Source: Coemansia sp. RSA 487 (lineage: Eukaryota > Kickxellomycota > Kickxellomycetes > Kickxellales > Kickxellaceae). Taken from it: a DNA stretch of 64,000 nucleotides. The stretch covers positions 26,404 through 90,403 of the forward strand of contig JANBRJ010000071.1 of NCBI GenBank assembly GCA_027577595.1, in the 5' to 3' direction. The stretch's first letter is position 1, and every line of letters starts with the position of its first letter. Below the pieces are notes generated by a model. It ran no database searches, had not been told where the DNA came from, and saw nothing but the letters and a program-made list of their open reading frames with translations. Of this stretch, positions 52,329 through 61,499 are shown piece after piece. A program made the translations under genes and the position numbers.

Positions 52329-55300
52329 ATGGCAGACGACAAGAAGGACGACACAAGCGGTGGGGTTTCCACCTTTGTATCGTCACTCGTGTTCAACGTA
52401 GCTGTTGCCGTGTGCATATTCATCGTTTTTACCATCCTGCGCCCTCGTTTCAAGCGCGTGTATGCGCCTAGAACATATGCTGTCAGCAAGGAGCGGCGCT
52501 CAGAGCCCATCAGCGACAGACTCCTGGCGTGGGTCCCCATGGTTCTCCGCGTGCCTGACGAGAAGATAATCGAGCGCGTCGGCCTAGACACGTACATGTT
52601 CTTGCGCTACATGCGCTCCATGTTTGTGATGTTTGTTGTGCTGAGCCTTCTCTCGGTCGTCACCATTCTCCCAGCAAACATCACTGGCGGTAACGGCGTC
52701 AAGGGCATGGCCATTCTAACCATGGGTAACGTCAGACCCGATAGCAAGACGCTGTGGGTCCATATCGTGTTCTTCATGGTGTTTGTCGTCTGGGTGCTGT
52801 GGAACATCTTTGGCGAGTTTAAGGTGTATACGCGTCTGCGCATCTGGTGGCTAACCAACCCAAAACACGCAAGCAGGGTCGGCGCGTCCACCATCATGGT
52901 CTCAACCCTCCCACAAGCTCTTATTGGCGACGACGATAGAATCAGCTCGGTATTCAACATGTTTCCTGGTGGCGTACGCCAAGTCATTGTCAACCGCAAC
53001 TGCACTGAGCTCGAGGATATTGTAGAGGAGCGCGATTCTCTCGCAATGAAGCTTGAAGGCACATTGACGTCATACGCCGTAAAGTGCGAAAAAGACTTTA
53101 AAAAGGCAACCAAGAAGGGCGCCACATTCAAGGAGCCCAAACGGCCGACTATGCGCAAGAGCAAGATCCCTTTCAAGGGACCCAAGCTCGATGCGATCGA
53201 GTACCTTTCCACAGAGATTGCAAAGCTGAACAAGCAGATCTCCGAGGCTGGCGGAGAGGAGGAAAACTACAAGCGCCAGTCGACCGCATTCGTGTTCTTC
53301 AACAAGCAGATCGCCGCGCACATGGCCGCACAGACTGTGCTGGACTACAAGCCATTTTCGATGAACTCTGTATCGCTGGATGTCCACACCGACGATATTA
53401 TCTGGAGCAACCTCAATCTGAACCCCTACGACCGACGCATGCGCGGCTATCTTTCGTTGGCTGCTACAATTGGCCTTGTTATCACATGGACGCTGCTTAC
53501 GGCTGCGATTTCGGCTCTGGTCAGTGTCGAGAAGCTCTCAAAGACGATCCCTGGTTTAAAGAGCTTGGCCGACTCTGAATTCTTTGGTCTCTTTACTGGT
53601 ATTATCCCCTCGGCTGTTCTCGCAGCGGTCATGGCTCTGCTCCCTATCATCCTTCGCTTGCTTTTGCGTCTGGAGGGCACCCCACGGCGTAGCGAGATCG
53701 ATATGCGGCTGCTAAACAGGTTCTTCTTTTTCCAGGTGTGGAACGTTTATCTGGTCACCATATTTACATCGTCCATCCTCAGCATTGCCGAGAGCGCATT
53801 CAGCGACCCTGGCATCATCCTGGAGCAGATTCAGGAGCAAGTGCCGGCATCAGCAACGCCCATCCTTACCTACATTCTTCTGCTGGCGTTTACCGGCGCT
53901 GCCAAGGAGATTCTGCAGGTGGTACGTCTGGCTCTGCGCTACGTGCTTCCATTGATATTTGCCAAAACACCGCGCAAAATCTGCAATGCTGAGACGCCCG
54001 CTGCGTTTGACTGGGCAACCAGCATCCCGATGCACTCGCTTGTATTCTTGATGGGGTTCTCGTACTCGTTCATTGCGCCAATAGTCAACTGCTTTGTGGC
54101 CGTGTACTTTGGCCTTTTCTACCTTGTGTATCGGTACCAGTTCCTGTACGTGTACAACGATGCAAACTGGTCGACGGGTGGGCTTTCCTTCCCCGTGTCG
54201 ATCAAGCAGACCCTGGTTGGCGTGTACATTTCGGAGATCTATATGCTGCTTATGATGGTGGCCAAGCTGGTCAAGAACAAGCACATTGACGGCAACGCGG
54301 TCCTGCGTGTAATCTTTCCTGCACTAATCTTGCTGCTCACCATTGGCGCACACATATACATCAACGATGCGTACATGCCAATCATCAACTACCTGCCCAT
54401 CCGCGGCGCTGTTGAGATCGAGGAGAACCCAAAGATCGCCACGACATACCCGGACTTTACTGGCGACGGCGAGCTTAATGGCCCGACGCTGATGGACTCT
54501 GGCTCGAGCACGACGCCTGAAAGCGAGATCCGCAAACGCATCTACGCTGTGTACGGCACGCTTGTCCCAAAGAAGATCATCGACTTCATATTGAACAGGA
54601 TCCCCAGCATTTTGGACCCGCGTAAACAGTCGTCGCCTAACAACACAACGGAAGATCTTGCAGACGAGGAGGAAAATGGCGCGTTTAAATCGGGCTCCGT
54701 TGCTAATTCACGTACGGTTGACAGCGCGTTCATCCCTATGCCCACCCCTCACCACTACAGTGAAACAGAATCCAGAGGCGCCTTTGAGGATCTTAACATG
54801 AAGCGGGCCAGCGGAAACACCAACATTCTGACAATTGATTCGAACACCCAGCAAAAGCAGCCACCAGCCATAGCTGAGCCTGCATCGCCAGCACATGCTG
54901 CAGCTGATGGTGTTTCTAATCAACAGGACCCCTCACCCCAGTTCATTGGTGGACTAGCACCCACCGGCACCACGCGGAGCATTCACTCGTACGACTCCAC
55001 AACGGAACTCCGCCAGCGCCGTCGTATGCCCACTGCAAATTCGCAGGCAGCTGCGCAAAGAAAGAGCCGCTACAGCATGTATGACAACGAGCTTCTTGCC
55101 AGTGCTGGCGAGAATGCGCTAGCTAAGGCTTTTTCAAACCCGGCGCTGCGTGCCAAGCCAAAGTGCAACATCTGGGTTCCCTTGGACAACCATGGGCTTT
55201 GCAACGAGCTATATAACACTGTGCAGCGCCTGGGCGAGGGCACTATTCGGATTATCAGTCGTGAGACTTGGATCGATGAGAAAGCAAAGGTCAAGGCCAA

Positions 55301-55358
55301 CGTCGAGTTTGATCCTGATTGCTCAGACAGCGAGGATATTGCGCCGACCAAGATCTAA
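52329..55358 (+). CDS. Osmosensitive cation channel of the CSC1/TMEM63 family
   Basis: A 1009-aa membrane protein of the DUF221 family (yeast Csc1, Rsn1, Phm7). A first helix lies at about 18-39, followed by VYAPRTYAV and two more helices (about 95-180, with ILPANITGGN in the loop). A large cytoplasmic domain follows (DPxxxIWxNL-like DDIIWSNLNLNPYDR near 360), then a block of about eight helices including FFFFQVWNVYLVT and TPAAFDWA. The tail (about 710-1009) is disordered but ends in a conserved short domain (KCNIWVPLDNHGLC). TMEM63/CSC1 proteins are mechanically gated calcium-permeable channels. Which yeast member it corresponds to is unclear. Confidence 0.92.
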   Translation: MADDKKDDTSGGVSTFVSSLVFNVAVAVCIFIVFTILRPRFKRVYAPRTYAVSKERRSEPISDRLLAWVPMVLRVPDEKIIERVGLDTYMFLRYMRSMFVMFVVLSLLSVVTILPANITGGNGVKGMAILTMGNVRPDSKTLWVHIVFFMVFVVWVLWNIFGEFKVYTRLRIWWLTNPKHASRVGASTIMVSTLPQALIGDDDRISSVFNMFPGGVRQVIVNRNCTELEDIVEERDSLAMKLEGTLTSYAVKCEKDFKKATKKGATFKEPKRPTMRKSKIPFKGPKLDAIEYLSTEIAKLNKQISEAGGEEENYKRQSTAFVFFNKQIAAHMAAQTVLDYKPFSMNSVSLDVHTDDIIWSNLNLNPYDRRMRGYLSLAATIGLVITWTLLTAAISALVSVEKLSKTIPGLKSLADSEFFGLFTGIIPSAVLAAVMALLPIILRLLLRLEGTPRRSEIDMRLLNRFFFFQVWNVYLVTIFTSSILSIAESAFSDPGIILEQIQEQVPASATPILTYILLLAFTGAAKEILQVVRLALRYVLPLIFAKTPRKICNAETPAAFDWATSIPMHSLVFLMGFSYSFIAPIVNCFVAVYFGLFYLVYRYQFLYVYNDANWSTGGLSFPVSIKQTLVGVYISEIYMLLMMVAKLVKNKHIDGNAVLRVIFPALILLLTIGAHIYINDAYMPIINYLPIRGAVEIEENPKIATTYPDFTGDGELNGPTLMDSGSSTTPESEIRKRIYAVYGTLVPKKIIDFILNRIPSILDPRKQSSPNNTTEDLADEEENGAFKSGSVANSRTVDSAFIPMPTPHHYSETESRGAFEDLNMKRASGNTNILTIDSNTQQKQPPAIAEPASPAHAAADGVSNQQDPSPQFIGGLAPTGTTRSIHSYDSTTELRQRRRMPTANSQAAAQRKSRYSMYDNELLASAGENALAKAFSNPALRAKPKCNIWVPLDNHGLCNELYNTVQRLGEGTIRIISRETWIDEKAKVKANVEFDPDCSDSEDIAPTKI

Positions 55359-56634
55359 GCGTTCAGACTTTTCTATAATTTCTTTGTTCTTTTAATGGAC
55401 CCTTATTATTTCTAGTTATGTGGCTGTACAAGCCATAGCAAAGAGAGGGGAGGGGGATGGGAGGCGCGGTTGAGAATGACAGACTGCATATGCTGTGGCT
55501 AAAGCTACGACGTCAACAGTAGATGTCATTCGAGCACTAACACATCTCCATAGTATATCCCAATCGATGAATGCCGTGGGTAATAAAAATAAACAAATTG
55601 GTGGATCAGTGCCAAAGAAAAAACATTCGTCAATGGCTTGGATTGTTTGCAACATTTTGGTACCGTGGCTTTTGTTGTTCTGTAGCTCTCTGTGCGTCAT
55701 CTGATAGTACAAGGCGCAACAAAATATCAAAAAAAAAACGTGCTGCCCTATCTGAACTTTTTCAGAGAAGGAGGGAGAAGCATGTTTTTTTGTCAGTGTC
55801 TGAGAATTGTGAATTGGAAAAGTCGACGAGATTTGGCTTTGGTAGCTCCTTTCGCTTGTTTTATTACTCTGAGTGTACAGAAATAAAGTGGAGATTTTCC
55901 TAAAAGGACAAATGAGCGGAAACGCTGTTTTTAGCAAATCTTCCAATAATAAGCTCCTTTCTAATACGAGAAAGGTACAAAAATAGCGGAAGAAAAATGG
56001 GAATGATAGGGAAGGAGCCCCTGAGAAAAATTCACCCCTTCCCCCTTTCGTGACAAACATACACACGTCGCATGCAAACGATGGCCATGTGGAAATTCAA
56101 AAGAACATAGACGTTTCTTCTCCATTATTGCGCTTGTTTAGGACACAGGTTATTGCCCTTTCTTCCGTGTCCGCCTTATTCGTTTTGCGTTTCGGCACTG
56201 TGAGAACTTTTTTCTTTCGCCAGGCCTTGAAGACTCACCTGAATTTATCGATCTTCATGATGGAATGAATGGTAAAGTCCGAGGTATTGTGGTCAGCAGT
56301 TTTTTTGGCAGGTGAAGTAAAAAGAAACATTCGAGTTGTTCTTTTCTATCTGAACGTAGAGCTAACCAGGAAAGGTTAGAAAAATGACGCTTCCTTATCC
56401 AGCTTTAAATCATTTGCCCACTCCAAATATAAAAAGGAATGGAAGCGAGACATCCTTTCCACTCCCTTTTACAACTCTTTTCTTCAGAGCTATTTTCTAC
56501 ATTTTATTTTTTTTCCAGTGTCCAACCCAGATACAATTCAACACTTCTCCCAACCACCTTTTCTCTAGTACAACCACAGTACATTTTCTTTCTTTCTGCT
56601 GAACTAAATAAAAGAAACAGAAAGAGCAAGCACA
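55359..56634. other. Upstream region of cysteine dioxygenase
   Basis: About 1.3 kb, A/T-rich with no credible gene. A TATA-like box lies at 56427-56434. Confidence 0.5.
56427..56434 (+). promoter_or_regulatory. TATA box of cysteine dioxygenase
   Basis: ATATAAAA, about 208 bases before the ATG, followed by a C/T-rich leader. Confidence 0.45.
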
Positions 56635-57396
56635 ATGTCGCCATCTTACCAAACCCCGTCATCTGCTTCATCCGATACTCTGGCAAACGCCCTTGTATCG
56701 ACAACCACTGATACTCCAAATGTCAAAACACTGCAGGACCTCATTGCAGCACTCAACCAAACGATGGGTGACAACGGTCTTGGTGATGATCCTCGCACTG
56801 TTCGCCAGGCCAAGAAGCTCATGCAGTCCTACGTCTCACACAGCAACGACTGGTCGCAGTATGCTGTCTACCACGAGGGTGCCCGGTACACCAGGAGCCT
56901 GGTAGACGATGGCAATGGCAAGTACAATCTCTTGATTCTTGTGTGGGGCGAGGAACAAAGCAGCCCCATCCACGACCACGCTGGGAGCCACTGCATGATG
57001 AAGCTGCTGGCCGGCGAACTCAACGAAGATCTCTACGCTTGGCCTGCCTCTACACCCGATTCCACAAACCTTCGTCTTAAGCGCACAGCACCTCTAAAAA
57101 CTAACAGTGTTGCATACATGAGCGACAAACTTGGGCTCCATCGTATCGCGAACCCGTCAAAGGGCACAAAGGCTGTTTCGCTTCACTTGTACTCGCCTCC
57201 ATATGAAATGTGCAAGGTTTTTAACGAAGAGACGGGCGCCTCAGTGCAGTCGAGCTGTTCTGCTGAGCGGCTCAGAAACCCGGTGGCCGTGTCTGCATCG
57301 CACCCGTCTTCTCCGTTCATCTACACATGCTCGACAACCAGTACACCTGTGTCTGCAAGTCTGCTATCTCCATCATCCGCCATCACATCAATGTAA
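56635..57396 (+). CDS. Cysteine dioxygenase type I
   Basis: A 253-aa cupin that oxidises cysteine to cysteine sulfinate using non-haem iron. SPIHDHAGSHCMMK holds two iron-ligand histidines and the cysteine that can form the Cys-Tyr cofactor; GLHRIANP supplies the third histidine; SLHLYSPPYEMC supplies the tyrosine. LLAGELNEDLYAWP also matches the family. The C-terminal ~45 residues are Ser/Thr-rich and extend beyond the mammalian enzyme of about 200 aa. It complements MET6 as a sulfur amino-acid gene in the window but is not clustered with it. Confidence 0.93.
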   Translation: MSPSYQTPSSASSDTLANALVSTTTDTPNVKTLQDLIAALNQTMGDNGLGDDPRTVRQAKKLMQSYVSHSNDWSQYAVYHEGARYTRSLVDDGNGKYNLLILVWGEEQSSPIHDHAGSHCMMKLLAGELNEDLYAWPASTPDSTNLRLKRTAPLKTNSVAYMSDKLGLHRIANPSKGTKAVSLHLYSPPYEMCKVFNEETGASVQSSCSAERLRNPVAVSASHPSSPFIYTCSTTSTPVSASLLSPSSAITSM

Positions 57397-57614
57397 TACA
57401 TCTTCCACCTTTCATATTCTGCTAATGTCGTGCTGGCTCACTTGATATTCCCCTTTTTCTTTATTGTCATATTTACATTGTATTTCTCAAGTAGTAACAT
57501 CTTTTGGTTTAGAATATCGGTATATGTGTTATGCAGGGGGGGGAAACAAGTGGACATGTACGTAAAGAGAACGCTATATGCATAGACGAACTATTGATTT
57601 TCAGGATGGGTTCA

Positions 57615-58547
57615 TCAAGATCTTGCCACTGGAAGACCCATCTGCGCCTTCCTTTTGTTGATGTTTGTCAGAGCCATCTGCCACGAAACAAGGACCTTAA
57701 ACATGTGGAAGAACGAAAACTCTGGCCAGTACACATCGACAAACTGGATGTATGCCATCTTTGCCGACTGCCACAGCATATAGTTGCTGAATCTGATCTC
57801 ACCCGACGTGCGCACCAAGATATCAAGATCAGGCCCCGGAATCTTCAGCCTCTTCTCCAAAGCACTCTCGTCGATGCTGGACGCTTTGAGCACTCCTGCC
57901 TCCACATCCTCGACAACCTTCCCAATGGCCGACGATATCTCGTCGGTTGCAGAATAAGGAAAGCACACGTTGAGCGTCATTACGTTTGCATCCTTCGTCA
58001 CTTCTTCGGCGTACTTTGCAGACTTTACCACCCGTTCAGGAAGCAAGTCCATGTTTCCGGCAACTCGGATCCTCAGATACCGGTTGTTTTCAGAGATGCT
58101 TCGGTTTGCCAGCTCTATAAGCTTTTCTTCGGCTAGATCCATCAGCGCAGAGACCTCCTCGGATGACCGGTTAAAGTTGTTGATCGCAAAGGCAAATACA
58201 CTGACGTTGCTGATCCCAAGCTCCTTGCACCACTCTAATACAGTGGATAGCTTCTTGAACCCGGCAAAATGCCCGCCACTGACTTTTTCCATGTGCGATT
58301 TGCGCGCATACCGCCGGTTCCCATCCATAATAAACGCAATATGCCCTGGAATCGGCCCCTGTTTCACAATAAGCACAAGAAGCCTTATAACCTTGGCCAG
58401 GCAAAAGCTGCACACGGACTGACATTGCTTTTTGAATGGCAAACGTAATTGGAAAATGTCTGTGCCTGCTATTGCAACATACGAGACTATGGTGAGCATG
58501 GGTACGGCGTACGAGTACCACTGTTGTAAAACTACGTTTGCCATCAT
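57615..58547 (-). CDS. RER2: cis-Prenyltransferase (dehydrodolichyl diphosphate synthase)
   Basis: A 310-aa enzyme extending farnesyl diphosphate to long polyprenols for dolichol and protein glycosylation in the ER. GHIAFIMDGNRRYARK holds the catalytic Asp; GFKKLSTVLEWCKELG, ILVRTSGEIRFSNYMLWQ and VYWPEFSF follow. A hydrophobic N-terminal ~60 residues may anchor it in the membrane. The usual xENxxR motif reads INNFNR here, with Asn in place of Glu but the following Asn and the Arg kept. There is no RxG motif at the C-terminus, fitting the subunit that needs a NgBR/Nus1 partner. Symbol by family (RER2 or SRT1). Confidence 0.9.
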   Translation of the reverse strand: MMANVVLQQWYSYAVPMLTIVSYVAIAGTDIFQLRLPFKKQCQSVCSFCLAKVIRLLVLIVKQGPIPGHIAFIMDGNRRYARKSHMEKVSGGHFAGFKKLSTVLEWCKELGISNVSVFAFAINNFNRSSEEVSALMDLAEEKLIELANRSISENNRYLRIRVAGNMDLLPERVVKSAKYAEEVTKDANVMTLNVCFPYSATDEISSAIGKVVEDVEAGVLKASSIDESALEKRLKIPGPDLDILVRTSGEIRFSNYMLWQSAKMAYIQFVDVYWPEFSFFHMFKVLVSWQMALTNINKRKAQMGLPVARS

Positions 58548-58711
58548 TCTTCAAGGCAGAGAAAAACGAGAATGATAGAATTTAAATTGACATTAAAAAG
58601 TGTATAAAAATATTTGAAAAGAGAAGGCGATTGTTTATCATTTTTTTTTTATTTTTAGTTTTGCAGATAATTGATGTAAATGAAGCATGCGATTACTTAT
58701 AAAGCTTTTAT

Positions 58712-59308
58712 TCATACCATGGGTTTTGCGCACTTTCGCTTTTCAACAGCCTGAGTCTTTGGGTCCTGCATTTCCTCCCACGAAATGGGGATCATGCTGT
58801 TACCAGCATCGCTCTGTGCGAACACAACGCCATGCTCGTTCTTGGTGGTGGAGAGGTAGTACGACCGCTGATCGCCGAGTGAGATAATCTCTGCACGGAT
58901 AATGTCGCCTGGACGGAACGAAGAGATCATTTGCACCAGATCCTTTTCGGTGGCCCTAATATCTTGGACCCGTACGACCCCTTGAAACTCCTCTTGGCAG
59001 GGTGCAGAATCAACCATCATGATAGCCACCGATGCTGCCCGTGGATTGATCCGGACGACACGCGCAAGAACCTCGCTGCCGATCACAGGAATCGCGTACT
59101 TTGTGTTGCGCCGCTCGACATAGATTGTGGGCTTTTCTTGCGTCTGGCTTAAGTCGTCCTGGGATGTCTCTGAAGGTTGTTTGGTTTTACGCAGCCCTAG
59201 AATGGACGCGTAAATCATACCATTCCGTGCATATGTTCCTGAGCCGGGTTCATATTCCTGCGTAAGACCGAGACGGCGTCCTGGAGTAACAACAACAGCA
59301 CTAGACAT
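58712..59308 (-). CDS. CSL4: Exosome core subunit Csl4
   Basis: A 198-aa RNA exosome cap subunit. The N-terminal domain has VTPGRRLG and YARNGMIYASILG; the S1 domain follows (about 68-150, IPVIGSEVLARVVRIN, FRPGDIIRAEIISLGD), and a short C-terminal zinc-ribbon-like region has lost most cysteines. Normal size for Csl4/EXOSC1. It lies 164 bases upstream of the cis-prenyltransferase on the same strand. Confidence 0.93.
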   Translation of the reverse strand: MSSAVVVTPGRRLGLTQEYEPGSGTYARNGMIYASILGLRKTKQPSETSQDDLSQTQEKPTIYVERRNTKYAIPVIGSEVLARVVRINPRAASVAIMMVDSAPCQEEFQGVVRVQDIRATEKDLVQMISSFRPGDIIRAEIISLGDQRSYYLSTTKNEHGVVFAQSDAGNSMIPISWEEMQDPKTQAVEKRKCAKPMV

Positions 59309-60558
59309 TATCTTCTTGTAGCTTAAATGTAGATGTATAATAGTTCTATAATATAGAAAAGAAAATAACTAGTAAAAAAATTTTTGTATGATTTTTTATT
59401 ATTAAAATTTTTGATTTGATGAGGACAACATTGGTATGGGCTAAATGCGCGTGAACAGACTGGTCAGCGGCTATACCAGTCGCAATGACCGACACCAACC
59501 ACATGCGTAAAACTAATTAGCAATTAGTAACTACGGAACCCCATGAAGTATACCAGGTTGGGCAACCCTAGAACCAACGCCGCCCCCAGTGGCAGACCTT
59601 CTTGGGCAATTTCAAGATCTTATAACGTCGAGGCAGATCTTTCGGAACCCCTTTTCCATCTTCTTTGTCGTCGCAGAGAATCTGGGTATCCCAGCCTCTC
59701 TTTCAACTTGTGGCCTGCTCTACTTCATTGCCTTTCGATGAGCCCGTGGCGGTTGTATTGATTCCTTCTCTTTCTCGAGCTAAGCGTCGCATCGTGGCAG
59801 CCAATTCCCCGCATACATATGCAGCTAATGCGATCGGATTGCGACCATGTGTAGCATCCTGGCATAAAGCTTTGCTGGTCGCAGCTCCTTCTCTCTGAAA
59901 TCCGCCGTACACATCTACCTGGCTTGAAGGGCATCAAAACGCATAACAATTTCCTGTAGGACATAAAATGATATCAGGTGCAGATATGTTGCTTACGGAA
60001 GAAAGCGCTGTCTAGTGGTATGAAAACAGATAAAACAAACCCCCTCTGATAATGTCCACAGAGTAAAGTGAGTATTACAAATCCAAATATTCATTTTTTA
60101 CAAAACAACCAAGACGGATTGCAAACTATCATCGAACTGGTCACAACATCTGTATGATTGATTTGCGTTTTTAAGGAATCCCAGCATCTTATCTCTGCAA
60201 TCAATAGGTTTTAGTGTTGTAATTCAATCTATAAACAATGAAAGAAAAGTAAACAAACACGGACAAGGTTTCCAAAAATACCTGTAAAATCATACATTCG
60301 TCATGGGCTTTATCACTGGCCCAAATTCCAAGCCTTTCATGCTATAGCAGATGTTGGAAAAGTCCCATGTATATCCAGCCTATATCAAATTCACATTCAT
60401 TGATTGGTATGGATTAAAAAATGTTTTCATGTTGTCAATTACAATTTCTCGCCCTTCTTGCTTCTTCCGAAAGTAAAGATTGGCATCCTTTAACACCTTT
60501 CACTAAATTATATTCTTTTCAAACCTACAGCAGAACCAGAAGCCAGTGAACAACCACC
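59309..60558. other. A/T-rich spacer with a GC-richer relic
   Basis: About 1.25 kb. Apart from the relic at 59547-59898 it is A/T-rich and non-coding as far as I can see. Confidence 0.5.
59547..59898 (+). pseudogene. Possible frameshifted coding relic
   Basis: This segment is clearly richer in G+C than its surroundings. One frame is open from 59547 to a stop at 59741 and reads protein-like (for example GIPASLSTCGLLYFIAF). Switching frame near 59736 continues DEPVAVVLIPSLSRAKRR to a stop at 59898. Together this looks like about 115 residues of a former gene with one frameshift. There is no start codon in the first frame and no recognised product. A chance effect of base composition cannot be excluded. 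Confidence 0.3.
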
Positions 60559-61047
60559 ATGAGCAGCCAACAGCCACCATCTGAAGGACTGGTCAACAAC
60601 CACCACCAGAAAACCAACACGGACTTTGTGACGACAGTTAATGCCAAGTTGGATATTATCAAAGAACGAAAGAAAGCGTTCGAGCTTCTCCAGCAAGTAC
60701 AGGTCAAAGTAGCTTGTATGGATATCCAAAAAATGCAAGAAGCGGAAGCGGTAGCCCAGGAAAATATGAAGAAAGCCCACAAAGAACTAGCCGCCAAGAA
60801 AGAGTTGATTGCCAATTGCATTGAAGCTCGTGCTGTCAAAACGACTGTACTGGAGGCCGAATTGAAAACCGAACAGGAGAAATTGACTGCACTTGTTGAC
60901 AAACACCTTCCCGACCTAACGGGCTACATTGGGGCAGTACAACTGGCGCCAGCTGCGGAGTGCCTTGCTTATATAGCCACCGCTATGAAAGAACTCTCTC
61001 TTAGCGAGGTATCAGGGAAAGCGATGTTAGGATCTCAGAGTCGATAG
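60559..61047 (+). CDS. Orphan coiled-coil protein
   Basis: A 162-aa protein not recognised. The Gln/Pro/Asn/His-rich start (about 1-20) is followed by a long, strongly helical, heptad-like region at about 28-125 (KERKKAFELLQQVQVKV, AHKELAAKKELI, ELKTEQEKLTALV), then a short Ala-rich helical end. No signal peptide or membrane segment. Start context is good (CACCATGAGC). It sits alone in the third A/T-rich island. It may form a homodimeric coiled coil; function unknown. Confidence 0.65.
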   Translation: MSSQQPPSEGLVNNHHQKTNTDFVTTVNAKLDIIKERKKAFELLQQVQVKVACMDIQKMQEAEAVAQENMKKAHKELAAKKELIANCIEARAVKTTVLEAELKTEQEKLTALVDKHLPDLTGYIGAVQLAPAAECLAYIATAMKELSLSEVSGKAMLGSQSR

Positions 61048-61499
61048 AGGCCAAATAATACTACAGCAGCCTTATCGAGGAGTACGAGGTGGAAACCCAT
61101 GCCGAACTTTCCAGTCGTTCGATCTTGTCATGGAAATCCCTAACAAAAAAGTGAAATATATCATGATTAATTTCAACAGCCTCGGTAATCACGCTGGAAC
61201 AAACTGTTTAGTAGTTTTTTTATATGGATAATGTGCGTGGTCTAGAGTGGAGTAACTGAGAGCAATCTCGGCCATGATCTGCTTAGGCGGTTCCCCCCAC
61301 TGGCTGTCGTATGGTTAAAGCAAAAGAGAATAAGGGCTAACCCATAGCATTGCTGTGGCAACAATGAACTACGGAGAAGAATATAACTTGTTATTGCTTG
61401 TGGCCAAATTATTGATTGAAGTATTTGCTCTGTTCATTTTGAATACGCCATGCTTCTAAATACTTTTTATTGAAGACATAAATCCTTTGGAAAAACATG
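61048..61499. other. Spacer before the broken ABC transporter
   Basis: 452 bases. A minor open frame continues past the coiled-coil stop but shows nothing recognisable. Confidence 0.45.

Noticed and set aside
61060-61140. Sequence with GAAACCCATGCCGAAC resembling 5S rRNA
   Set aside because: Only a short chance resemblance; no full 5S length, internal control region or pairing ends.
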